From: Chitinophaga japonensis
Lineage (GTDB): Bacteria > Bacteroidota > Bacteroidia > Chitinophagales > Chitinophagaceae
Direction of reading: 5' to 3'
DNA: 64,000 nucleotides
Assembly: GCF_007830125.1 (NCBI RefSeq)
Contig: NZ_VLLG01000007.1
Coordinates: 246,657 to 310,656, forward strand
In this document: positions 23,701 through 33,300 of the stretch, piece after piece
Layout of the letters: every line of letters starts with the position of its first letter
Position numbering within the stretch: position 1 is the stretch's first letter
Notes under the pieces: generated by a model
What the model was told of the DNA's origin: nothing
What the model saw: only the letters and a program-made list of their open reading frames with translations
Databases searched by the model: none
Program-made: the position numbers and the translations under genes

Positions 23701-26074
23701 AGCCGCTGCCCGGAGATATGCATACACACCTGTTGCCGGCTTTTTCTAACAGGCCGGTCAATGCCGGCGCCACACCTTCCTGATCCGTAAACACCAGCAG
23801 GACCTGTCCCGTAAGAGGCCGGCGATACGCCTCTTTTGCAGCAGCAGCCGTCCAGCAAAGGTCATAGTACCAGTCCTTTACCGATTCTTTTGACTGCCAG
23901 GTAGGCTCTGTAAACCAGCAACGTGTTTTTTCAAAGGGGTAAACGGGACATTCCACCTTACGATATGCCTTACCTGCATAATGCTGGTCCCAGTCTACAG
24001 CAATGCCTTCCTGGTATAGCCCTGCAAATAGGGTCAGCAGGCTATCCTGCCCCTCTACAGGCGGGTGGTGGAATATGCTACCTGCCGCAATTCCCATTGC
24101 GGGCGCCCACTCCTGCAGCATGCCGGCCAGGGCGCCGTCATTACCCAGCTCCAGGAATACCGGGGCTTTCTTTTCCTGCAGTTCCTTTACAATTTCCCGG
24201 AATTTATCTTTGTCTGGAGAGGGGCCGGCTGCATGGCCCTTCAGCAATGCCGCCACCTCATGCAACGGCAGCTCTCCTTTTATAACCCTTGATGTAAGCC
24301 TGCCAATACCCGTACCTATCACCACCGGCAGCCTGACGCCCCATGCCTGTAACTGCCGGTACATGGCATACTGGGCAGCAAACACCAGCATATTATCCTC
24401 AGGCCTGTTGCCGGGAAAACCCGGACACAAGCCGTTAAACACTTCTGCAAACACGGGATACCCGCATGCGTACCGCGATAAAACGACTGGATACAGCCCG
24501 CCGTTGCCTAACAGCAACACCACTTCCCGTGCAACTGTCGCTTCCTTTACAGCTTTGCCGCCTTCGGCATATGCATCCAACTGCTGTAATAATGCTTCCT
24601 TGCTGTTGCTGCTGAAGCAGATCCTGTAATTGTAATCAGACCGTCCCCTGTTAAGGGTATACAAAGCATTGGCCCAGGAACCGTTTATGCCCGCCAGGAA
24701 GCGGCGGATATTGCGGGTATAGACCTGTAGCGCTGCAGGCGACTTTGCAGCTACTTTCAACAGGTAGTGGCCAGGCGCCTCCTGCGTTCCGGGTGCGGGA
24801 TCTTCATATTCCTCCAATACAACATGGGCATTGGTGCCGCTTAATCCAAAAGCGCTCACGCCACAGCGCCGGGGGGCCTCTCTAACCTCCCACTCCTGCA
24901 GGGAAGTATTAACATATGCAGCCGTATGCTCAAAATCTATGTAAGGGTTCGGGTCTTTAAAATGCAGCGAAGGGAAGAGCTGCCGGTGCTTCAACGACAG
25001 GACAGCCTTAATGATACCGGCAATGCCGGCGCCACTGCCCAGGTGGCCTATATTGCTTTTCACGGCGCTGACCGCACAGCTTTTACCGCTTACTGCATGC
25101 GCATTGAAGGCTTCAGTGATAGCGCTAAACTCAATAGGGTCGCCCAACTTGGTGCCGGTGCCGTGCGCTTCAATATACCCAATGGATGACGGTGGCACAC
25201 CGGCGTTCTTCCAGGCCTGCTGAATAACTGCAGCCTGGGCCTGCGGGCTGGGCGCCATAATGCCGTTGGAACGGCTGCCGTTGTGACAAGCGGCGCCTCC
25301 CTTGATGACGGCATGTACCATATCACGGTCCCTAATCGCATCTTCCAGCCGTTTCATTAAAACCAACCCGCCTCCTTCACCCGGCACTACACCATCGGCA
25401 CCTGCATCAAAAGCCTTGCAGCGGGCGTCCGTGCTGTAAGTACCCAGGTGCCCCTGGTCGGTTAGTTTCATCAGGTTGATGTTAATACCCAGTCCTCCGG
25501 CAATGGCATAATCCACCTCTCCCTTTACCAGCTTATCATAAGCTTCTGTAACGGCTATCAATGATGAAGCACAGGCGGCATCTATCATCATGGTAGGGCC
25601 GTGCAGGTCCAGCCAGTTGGAGATACGCCCATAGATCATGGATCCAAGGGTACCCATAAAAATAGAGGGATTATCATCATAGTTAGCCAACAGGTAATAT
25701 TGAATCGCCGCCCAGGTGCGGGAAGCAAGATAGACCGCGGTAGCGGAACCACGCAGGTCTTCCAGCCGGTAACCTGCATGCTCAATAACCTTTACTGCCA
25801 GCTCAAGAAATATGCGTTGCGACGGCTCCATCATTTCCGCCTCGCTCTTGGGTATTTTAAAGAACTTGTGATCAAAGGTATCGATCCTCTCCAGGTAAGC
25901 AAACGGCCGGTAGGCCATGGACATATCCAGGCTGGAGGACCCCAGGCGGGTATCAGACAGCGGACGAACGCTATCCCGGCCATTTTTCAGGTTCTCATAA
26001 AATGCATCAAGATCATCTGCTTCGGGGAATACGCCGCTCATACCAATAATGGCAACATCTTTCTTAACAGGCAT
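20705..26074 (-). CDS. PKS-NRPS: KS-AT(dead)-KR-T-C
   Basis: The protein has 1789 residues. KS spans about 1-425, with Cys168 in DAACASS, EAHGTGT and KSNIGHL. A decayed AT spans 515-720: FPGQG has become LLGNGG and GHSxGE has become GTGIGR, with the nucleophile position occupied by Gly589. The KR structural half is 730-960 and its catalytic half 970-1210 (ITGGHSGIG, Lys1086, Ser1110, Tyr1123 in DYSAANIF), so the KR looks active. A T domain with LGGHSL (Ser1279) precedes a C domain at 1335-1789 with HHISSDG. It should extend the Asp-derived chain from the protein at 26101-29274 by two carbons and reduce the ketone to a beta-hydroxyl (statine-like). The C domain then joins the ketide to the Asp held by the protein at 13098-16187. 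The free acyltransferase at 11821-13080 must supply the extender. Confidence 0.95.
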   Translation of the reverse strand: MPVKKDVAIIGMSGVFPEADDLDAFYENLKNGRDSVRPLSDTRLGSSSLDMSMAYRPFAYLERIDTFDHKFFKIPKSEAEMMEPSQRIFLELAVKVIEHAGYRLEDLRGSATAVYLASRTWAAIQYYLLANYDDNPSIFMGTLGSMIYGRISNWLDLHGPTMMIDAACASSLIAVTEAYDKLVKGEVDYAIAGGLGININLMKLTDQGHLGTYSTDARCKAFDAGADGVVPGEGGGLVLMKRLEDAIRDRDMVHAVIKGGAACHNGSRSNGIMAPSPQAQAAVIQQAWKNAGVPPSSIGYIEAHGTGTKLGDPIEFSAITEAFNAHAVSGKSCAVSAVKSNIGHLGSGAGIAGIIKAVLSLKHRQLFPSLHFKDPNPYIDFEHTAAYVNTSLQEWEVREAPRRCGVSAFGLSGTNAHVVLEEYEDPAPGTQEAPGHYLLKVAAKSPAALQVYTRNIRRFLAGINGSWANALYTLNRGRSDYNYRICFSSNSKEALLQQLDAYAEGGKAVKEATVAREVVLLLGNGGLYPVVLSRYACGYPVFAEVFNGLCPGFPGNRPEDNMLVFAAQYAMYRQLQAWGVRLPVVIGTGIGRLTSRVIKGELPLHEVAALLKGHAAGPSPDKDKFREIVKELQEKKAPVFLELGNDGALAGMLQEWAPAMGIAAGSIFHHPPVEGQDSLLTLFAGLYQEGIAVDWDQHYAGKAYRKVECPVYPFEKTRCWFTEPTWQSKESVKDWYYDLCWTAAAAKEAYRRPLTGQVLLVFTDQEGVAPALTGLLEKAGNRCVCISPGSGFEMVSDTLFRINYLAERDFHLLENSVRALYGTLDGIIYLGGYFKPDAIALQGPADSLQQVFYGLFHACKTFSKYFTKPNFNLAVLTANVHSVVPEDRLLSPLAALTSGMIKAVLAEYYTLKTTCVDLDGLHTPPQFAAELLWDELSGDEAIRFTAYRNGVRYVQELNRIPEARLQQNHYQPDREGVYLITGGHSGIGFEVSRALASRGKVTLLIIGRRPEQDVLQQMQLLEQLGAAVHYYRADVSNEAEMQVLFRRIKDRFTHLSGVIHSAGIGSSGIAIEKREAADARLTLAPKVQGSLLLEQHTRSMDPGFFVVFSSIGALVPASNSADYSAANIFQDAFAAYWRMKGRNFISINWPDWKETGLSYRKTLMRSAEEVRERHAYLEPITTADGISAFFQALEQQEERFIVIKADFRNFMINPYFKVGAVGKLQGEEETPEQKFRNFLAEAAATYTPTQIELAEIWHDVLKLEHVRLEDDFYDLGGHSLNIIRMLNRIEQQMNVALPIEELLRSSTLAGIAARIDEIKGAQAAVTQAAIPRIAEGEYAELSHAQLRFWLLHQHEAGREAYNVPAAYRLKGKLDISVLEKALSAFVERHESLRTVFTLQQGVPMQKVVPLSETGFVLQVHDFCGRPDAAKLAADQIRSDAGIAFDLEKGPVIRAHLYREEETSCLFMIMLHHISSDGRSMEILRQEVLQCYKAALLQQEPPMPPLQIHYKDYAAWQNERIRSGYFDQHKAYWKERLAGMQPLLLEKHFDYPRPLQENYEAGYTAFFLPASTMARLKSLGNNSTLFINTLLIFQVLLSAYADSTDIVVGTPVGGREHAELENQVGNYLNTLLLRTQIDRDKPFNVLLDEVRDQVFRDYRYQAYPFDLLVNDLNLHNSTHVFETGFTWNTRHASSEDEGLEFEIEEYATGFNKAKADIWLHVTEITDGLQVGFLYKKSLFREDTILLLSRRFQSLIEQCIQDPAIKVGDLSLDISVTSDTAKNKIVFDFNF
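23914..24532 (-). other. Inactivated AT domain remnant inside the PKS module
   Basis: This is residues 515-720 of the gene at 20705-26074. It keeps the length and order of an AT with flanking linker (VECPVYPFEKTRCWF follows). It reads LLGNGG for FPGQG and GTGIGR for GHSxGE, so the catalytic serine is Gly589, and no catalytic His motif is seen. The rest of the protein is intact. A cis-AT module has apparently become dependent on the trans-acting acyltransferase nearby. Confidence 0.88.
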
Positions 26075-26100
26075 TATTAAATTTTTTGCGATTAAAGGAA

Positions 26101-29100
26101 TTATATTTCAAATCCTGAAACGGCTGCTTCCGGTTCTTCCTTTCCAAGGAAGCGGATAATGGAGGCAATGGTATTGTACCGGAACAGGTCCGTGAGGGTT
26201 ACTTCTCCAGGGAATATTTTTGAAAGCTCTCTCAGCATCAGTATCAGCTTCAGCGAATTGCCTCCCAGGTCAAAAAAGTTGTCCTGAATGCCAATCCTGT
26301 CCACACAGAGGATATCTTTCCACAACTGTGCAATTTTCTTTTCCAGGTCTTTTTCCGGTGCTACAAATGTTGCAGCGCCGGTCCTTTCCAGGGGCAGCTC
26401 CATTAATGCCTTCCTGTCTGTTTTACCGTTTGGCGTTAAAGGAATCGCACTCACCGGCACAAACCAGGCAGGTATCATATAAGACGGCAGGTGCTGTGCC
26501 AGGAACTCCTGCAGCCTGCTTTTCTCAACAGGGCCATCAGCGCTGAAATAGGCTGCCAGTCCGCCTGCAGTTCCCTTCGGGATATACAGCACGGCCACCT
26601 CCTTTATCCCGGGATAAGTGATCAGCACATTCCTGATCTCCTCCGGCTCCACCCGGTATCCCCTGATCTTTACCTGGAAATCCATTCTGCCAAGAAACTG
26701 TATATCACCGTTCAATATGTAACGTCCTATGTCACCAGTCTTGTAAAGCCGTTTACCCGGCTCCTGGGGGTGTGGTATAAATTTCTCCCGGTTCAGCGCC
26801 GCTCCATTCATGTATCCTATGGCCAGGCCTTTACCAGCCACGCATATTTCCCCGGTAGCGCCATAGGGCAATACCCGGCCATATTCGTCCAATATAAATA
26901 TTTCATTGCCCGTTACCGGTTTGCCTATAACCGGACATTGCCTGAAAGCAGGCAGGCTTTCTGCGGTTATTCTTTTGGAAGCCGTGCCTATAGTGGTTTC
27001 TGTAGGGCCGTAATGGTTCACAAATGTTATACCGGGGTTCAGGGAGCAATACCTTTCCATATCTTCCGGGCGTGGCTCTTCGCCGCCCAGCGCTACCAGC
27101 TTTAATCTCAGCTTTGCCGCCATGTTTTCGAACCCCGGCTCATGTACCAGCAGGTTGAAGTGCGAAGGCGTGAGCTTTATAAAAGTAACTGCCTTCTCTA
27201 ACAGCAAGGTGCAAAGGTGGGCCGTATCCAGTAACTGCGTTTCTTCCAGGAGATGTACCTGCCCGCCGCTTAACAATACCGGCCATAAGTTGGTGAATCC
27301 AAGATCAAACGCAATGGAAGAGAATAGCACCGAACTGTCTTCCGGGCCTATATTGTACACGGCGCTGAACCAACGACTGTAATTCAGCAAGGCGGCATGA
27401 GGCACCAGCACGCCTTTGGGGCGGCCCGTGGAACCGGAGGTGTAAATAAGGTATGCCGGCGCAACAGGGGATATCTGCACCTGCGGATCAGATACACATT
27501 CCTCTATCTCCCCGATGCCATCATCAAGCGCCCAATGCCGGGTAACCGCCGCTATGGCAGGCAAAACGGCTCCCTGCGTTATCAGCACCCTGGCTCCGCT
27601 ATCCTGTAGAATAAACTTCACCCTTTCTTCGGGGGCTGCCATGTCCAGCGGCAAAAATGCAGCGCCTGCTTTCAATATGCCCATTATCACCTGGATCATA
27701 CTGATGGACCGGGGCACCTGGAAAGCCACTATCTCTCCCGGTTTTACGCCCAACCTGCGGATGAGGTGGTGCGCGTATACATTGGCTCTTTCATTCAGCT
27801 CCGCATAGGTCACCTGTTTATGCTGGTATCCCACTGCCGGGCGATCAGCCATCTTCTCCAGCAAGGACTCAAAATAAGCCGGGATCGACACAGGTTCCGT
27901 TTCATCCTCTATCACAATCTCCGGCGCATACATGTTATTCACCATATGCGCATATTCTGCTTTTGTGCAGGTGCGGATGTCGGACAACCTTGGGTTTCCG
28001 CCTGCCAGCAATTGCTGCAATATATGCACCAACCGCTCCCCTATCAGTTCCGCCTGCCGGTTTTCCAATACAGCGGGATCATAGTACAGGTCCAGGCGAA
28101 GGCCTCCGGCTGCCCCGGTATCGCAGCAAAACAGCTTTAACCGGCAAGGTTCCGTATGTACGTATATATGGTCCAGGGCTCCTTTTACGTGGATAGTTTT
28201 CTGCGGCAATAACGCATGGTACTCAAAAAGCAGATCGAATGCACCTGCCCCCTGCCAACGCTGTTCGCCGGGAATATTGAAATAATGATCCTGCCAGGCC
28301 CGGGTGGTCGCTGTTTCTTCCATCACCTGTTGCAGTACCTGCTCTATCCTATCATCCTTTGCAACAGCAGCTTTAAAGGGAAGCGCCTTGGCCAGCAACC
28401 CGTTTATCCCGGTAAATGCATCATAATGCCGGCCATTTTCCAGGCAACCGATAATGAAATCGCCGGCATAGTCCATGTAATCTGCCAGCAATACTATCCA
28501 TGCAGCTTTCAGCAATGCCTCTGCAGTTACCTCTTTTGAAACGCAGTACTGCTGTATGGCCTGCTGTAAGGCAGGAGCAATCTCCATTGATAGCACCGCC
28601 GGCACAGCAACAGTAGCCGTATGCTTTGCAGGCTCCTTGTTAATGCAGAATGGCAGGCGGGAATAACATTCCTGCTTGTTTCTTCTTTCCAGCCAGCACC
28701 GCTCCGCTTCCTCGTTACTTTCATCCATCAGTTCCTGCTGCCATTGGGAAAATTGTACATAAGGGTATACTTCATCGTCTTCTGCAGCGGGCATGCCTTC
28801 CATGCCTGCCAACAGGTTGCTAACGATATTAGTGATCACGCCAACATCGCCTGAAAGGGCATCCACCTTTATCATCAGGATGCATTCCCCCGGTCTTGTT
28901 TTGACAATCAGTATCTCTGTCAGCATATCCTCCCTGTGCAGGTCGCCGGCCTGCAGCGAATTAAACAGATTATCTGCAATGACAGCCTGTACGTCAAATT
29001 CTTCCAGGGAAATGTCCATTTCACGTATGCTATAGCATTTCTCCCATCCCGGCACCTGGAATGGATACTGCATCTGCGCAGCCTGCTTATACCTTGTATG

Positions 29101-29274
29101 GAATATTTCATGGGCTTCCACCTGGCTTTCCAGCAAGGACCTGATGCCCGGAACGTCTGTAACGCCTGTGAAACGGAAGGATGCTACTGTACACAGGCGG
29201 TGCCCGGCTGCCTGCAGACGCCATATCCTTTTCTGTAGCGGAGACAGCTCAAAGCCTTTTACGTTATTTTCCAT
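26101..29274 (-). CDS. NRPS: non-canonical C-like domain-A(Asp)-T
   Basis: The protein has 1057 residues. Residues 1-440 are a full-length condensation-like domain in which HHxxxDG reads VDALSGD (137-143), so peptide bond formation is unlikely. The A domain (455-960) has YTSGSTGRPKG and YGPTET. Its pocket D-L-T-K-A-G-H-I-G is near the aspartate code. The T domain (970-1045) has FFDLGGNSLK. The enzyme upstream already ends with a C domain able to acylate this Asp, so the N-terminal domain should have another job. It resembles interface domains of beta-hydroxyaspartate siderophore synthetases, which recruit a TauD-type hydroxylase. The Asp-thioester is passed to the KS of the next protein. It lies 19 bp after the 3207-residue NRPS gene. 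Confidence 0.94.
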   Translation of the reverse strand: MENNVKGFELSPLQKRIWRLQAAGHRLCTVASFRFTGVTDVPGIRSLLESQVEAHEIFHTRYKQAAQMQYPFQVPGWEKCYSIREMDISLEEFDVQAVIADNLFNSLQAGDLHREDMLTEILIVKTRPGECILMIKVDALSGDVGVITNIVSNLLAGMEGMPAAEDDEVYPYVQFSQWQQELMDESNEEAERCWLERRNKQECYSRLPFCINKEPAKHTATVAVPAVLSMEIAPALQQAIQQYCVSKEVTAEALLKAAWIVLLADYMDYAGDFIIGCLENGRHYDAFTGINGLLAKALPFKAAVAKDDRIEQVLQQVMEETATTRAWQDHYFNIPGEQRWQGAGAFDLLFEYHALLPQKTIHVKGALDHIYVHTEPCRLKLFCCDTGAAGGLRLDLYYDPAVLENRQAELIGERLVHILQQLLAGGNPRLSDIRTCTKAEYAHMVNNMYAPEIVIEDETEPVSIPAYFESLLEKMADRPAVGYQHKQVTYAELNERANVYAHHLIRRLGVKPGEIVAFQVPRSISMIQVIMGILKAGAAFLPLDMAAPEERVKFILQDSGARVLITQGAVLPAIAAVTRHWALDDGIGEIEECVSDPQVQISPVAPAYLIYTSGSTGRPKGVLVPHAALLNYSRWFSAVYNIGPEDSSVLFSSIAFDLGFTNLWPVLLSGGQVHLLEETQLLDTAHLCTLLLEKAVTFIKLTPSHFNLLVHEPGFENMAAKLRLKLVALGGEEPRPEDMERYCSLNPGITFVNHYGPTETTIGTASKRITAESLPAFRQCPVIGKPVTGNEIFILDEYGRVLPYGATGEICVAGKGLAIGYMNGAALNREKFIPHPQEPGKRLYKTGDIGRYILNGDIQFLGRMDFQVKIRGYRVEPEEIRNVLITYPGIKEVAVLYIPKGTAGGLAAYFSADGPVEKSRLQEFLAQHLPSYMIPAWFVPVSAIPLTPNGKTDRKALMELPLERTGAATFVAPEKDLEKKIAQLWKDILCVDRIGIQDNFFDLGGNSLKLILMLRELSKIFPGEVTLTDLFRYNTIASIIRFLGKEEPEAAVSGFEI

Positions 29275-29293
29275 GTTAACTGGGTTTGGAAAC

Positions 29294-30330
29294 TTATGAA
29301 AGCGGGTTTAACATAGATACATACAGCTTCCTGTTGCCACTGAAAGCATTACGACCATGCGACATCAGCATGTTGTCCAGCAACAGGATATCGCCCGGCT
29401 GCCAGGCAAACTGCTGCTTGCATTTTTCATATGCCTGCTGCAGCTCCTCCAGCACATGCTTTTCAATAGGCGAACCGTCACCGTAGCAGGTATTGAATGG
29501 CAGATCGTACTCGTTCCTTGACAGTTGCAAGATGCTGTCAGGCAGGGTAAAGGCATTAAAGAACAGGCCATGATTAAACCATATCGGCACCTGGGTTACA
29601 GGATGCAGGCGTATGGCCGGCCTCTCCCAGCTTATACTCAGATGATCTGCATTGATCCATGTGTAATCAATGTTATTATCATTACAGTGCCTTTCTACGG
29701 CGCCCGGATCATTGGTCTGGTAAACATCCTGCCATGACAATCCCATTCCCCGTTTCAGGTTCCTGATATAGCGGACACCTTTCTCCCGGAATTTGCGCAC
29801 TGTTTCAGGAGACAATACTTCCAACATTTTTCTCGCATCTGCAATAGGTGTTTCCCCCCCCTGCTCAGCAGCCTCCATGCAAAAGAACAGGATGTATTGC
29901 GGCCAGGTGTGGGAGTAGGAGAGTTCATTGTGCATATGTATCACCTGGTCTGCCGGGTGCTCCGTTGAAGTATACAGCTTGTCCTGTACCTGTTTCCTCG
30001 GGGAGGATTGATCCTTGTAGTACATTTTCTGTTCCCCGAGCGCGTCGCAGCACCGCTCAAAGTCCTCCAGGGTTTTCACTTTAAAGCCCCGGAAAAGCAG
30101 CGCCCCGTATTGCTGCAGTTGCTGCTTCACCGCGCCATTTCGTTCCCTCATCCATTGCACCAGGTCCACATCCTGCATAGCAGGCTTTAACAGCAGCGGG
30201 TAAGGACGGTTGCCTTCCATCTGCTCTTCTGTAACAATGGTGGCTGCCTCCAGCCTGATTTCCTTTTTCCTGGCGCTGAAGAACTTTTCAATGTTCCTTG
30301 CTTTTGTATGATCCTGCGTTTTCATATCCG
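29294..30330 (-). other. C-terminal TauD/SyrP-like dioxygenase domain fused to the NRPS
   Basis: This is residues about 2862-3207 of the gene at 29294-38917. It shows GALLFRGF, SSPR, YTSTEHPAD and MHNELSYS (His2996, Glu2998 of the iron triad), then GGETPIAD, WFNHGLFFN, and MSHGR with distal His3187 and 2-oxoglutarate-binding Arg3196. It closely parallels the free-standing enzyme at 38935-39960. SyrP-type enzymes hydroxylate the beta carbon of Asp bound to an NRPS carrier. Fusion here would place it next to one of the Asp modules. Confidence 0.9.
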
Positions 30331-33300
30331 CTTGCTTTTTTGCATGATGCAATTGTTCCAGCAACCAACCGACGCTTACCTGGTGATTACCGGCTATCAT
30401 TACTGCTATTGCCTTAAGGTCCTTTACCAAACCTTCAATCGTAGCCGGCCTGTATAATTGCTTGTCATAAGTAACAGAGCAACCGATGCCGTCTTCCATT
30501 TCCCAGGCATGCAGCCATAGATCCGTTTTTACCTTCCTGAAGTGGTTGTTGTATTCCGTAATATTTAACTGTTCTATAATTTCAACAGCTTCCCCGTTTT
30601 CCATGCCGTCCATATTCTGCAGGGTAAACCCGATGTCAAAAAGCGGGGCCCTTCCGGGTTGCCGTTTATACCGGATATCCTGCAGCAGTTGCTCAAAAGG
30701 ATAGCGCTTGTATTGCTGAGCAGCCAGCACGGTTTTACCGGCATGCTCCAGCAATGCGCCAATGGTTTCCTCATCCCTGATATGCAGACGTAATGGCAGC
30801 GCATTCAGGTAAAGTCCCAACTGGTTTTCCAGCTCCACGTAATCCCTTCCCGAAACCGGGCTGCCCGTTACAACATCATGCTGCCCGGTTACATGCCGGA
30901 TCAACAGGTTGTAAATGCATAACAATACGGCATATAAGGTGGTATGATGTTCCTTTCCCAATTTTAGCAGGCTTTCCTGCACATTGCGGTCCAGTGTAAA
31001 GAACACTTTTTCCGCGTCCATGCTCCTCTGTTCCGCTCTTTCCCCATCTACCGGCAACTGCAGCACAGTATTATAATCACTGAACTGTGAGATCCAGTAA
31101 TCCCGGTGCTCCCGGATGGTGCCTTCATCCATCTGGCTGTTGAGCATGGCAGCATAATCCTTAAACTGTATCCTGAGCGGCGGCAACGCTGCCGCGCCGG
31201 TTTGCCAGTAGCTACGATAAAAATGCAACAGGTCATTGACCATTACAGTATGAGACCAACCATCCGAGATGATGTGATGGATATTGATCAGCAGCAGGAA
31301 TTCCTCTGGTCCCAGCAGCAGCAATTTTGCGCGAAACAGGGGGCCTGCCTCCAGGTTAAAGGGTACCTGCGCGTCTGCTGCTGCCATTTCTGCTGCCAGG
31401 GTTTCCTTACCGGCGGCTGCCGTAAGGTCCACCACTTCCAGCCGCTGCGGCCAGGCATCTGCCGGGTGTATCTTCTGGAGCACTTTTTGGTCTACTATGT
31501 GAAAAGTAGTACGGAGTATTTCATGGCGGGCAACCAGGGCTTCAAAGGCATAGGCCATAGCCTCTGTGTCCAGCGCACCGGTTACCCGGTAAGCTGCAGG
31601 CATGTTATAGATCAACTGCTGCCCGTCCAGATGGTGCATGGTCCACATCTGCCTCTGCGCAGGCGTCACTGCGTAGTACTCTGCGGCTTCAGCAGCGGGT
31701 ATTTCCTCATAATAACACAGGCGGTTGCTGGCGGTAATCTCCCTGGCCAGGGATTCAATAGTGGGATACAGGAAAATATTACGCAACTCCAGGTTAATGC
31801 CCAGATCCTTGTAGATTCTTGAGATCACCCGGGTTGCTTTGAGGGAGTGCCCCCCTATATCAAAAAAATTCTCATTAACCCCTATTTCACCTTCGCGGCC
31901 CAGCACATCAGCCCATATCCTGCAAAGCTTTTGTTCCAGCCGGTTACGCGGCGCCTGCTGCCAGCTCCGGTTAGCTACCGGGCTCAGTTGCAGCAGCGCC
32001 TTTCTGTCCAGTTTGCCATTGGCGGTTAAAGGCAGGTTATCCAGGCAATACAAGTGGGCGGGCACCATATATTCCGGCAGTTTAGCCTGCAGCAACAGCT
32101 TCAGGTCCTGCGGCTGTAATGACGCGGTTACAGTATAATACGCCACCAGCATATTTGCGCCGTCTGCATCGCGCTGGGCAATCACTGCAGCCTGCATTAC
32201 CTGGTTCAGCTCCAGCAACTGGCTTTCTATTTCGCCCAGCTCCACCCGGTATCCCCTTATTTTCACCTGGAAATCGTTGCGCCCGTTAAAGGCAATCTGG
32301 CCTTCCCGGTTCCAGCTTACTACATCACCGGTATTGAACATCGTATTTCCCGGGATGAAAGGATCCGGCACAAACCGTTCCCTGTCCAGCTCCGGCCGGT
32401 TAATATATCCTGCGGCTACTCCTGCCCCTCCAATATGCAGGATACCCTGCACTCCGTCCGGCACCAGTTGTCCATATTCGTCCAGCACGTAGTAGGTAAC
32501 ATTGCTGATAGCCTTTCCAATGGGGGTAATACCGCTTTGCGGCAGATGATCAGGTCCGGCTTCAAAGAAGGATGCTTCTATCGTTGTTTCCGTAGTGCCG
32601 TAACAGTTCATAATACGCATATGGCGGCCATACCTGTCATAGATCTTCCTGAATTCATTTGCAGGGCAACTGTCCGAGCCCAGTATCAGCAAACGGAGAA
32701 AATCAACACTCAGGTCGTTCTCATATACGTAATCCATAAACGGTACAATAAGCGAGGGCGTACTGTCCAGCACATTCACGCCGGATTGTGACAGCAGTGC
32801 GTATAGCCTGGGCGGGTCAATAGCAACTTCATTCCGGCATAACACCAGCCTGCCTCCCAGGAACAACGTGCGGCAGATATCCGCGAAGAACACATCAAAG
32901 GCAATGCTGGCGGTTTGCAGCAGGCAGGGGCTAAATTCTCCCAGCCCGTAATCATCACGATAGGACAATACCAGGTTATTCAATCCCCGGTACCGGATCA
33001 TTACGCCTTTGGGCAAGCCGGTAGTGCCAGATGTGTAAATAATGTAAGCTAACTGTGCTGCTGAGTCGGGCTGCCTGTACCAGGCCGGCGCCTGTGACCG
33101 GTTATATTGTTGCAGTATGGATTTTCCAAACTGGGATTTGCACCGGCTACCGCCGGCCGGTTCCGCCTGCTCTTTGTCAATGGCAACAAGGCAATCAAAA
33201 CGGAACCGGGTAAGTTCATTGGCAATCGTACCGGTTTTGTCTGAATGGATAACGTCCGTTATCTCCGGGTAATCAAAACGGAGATCATCGAAGAATACCC

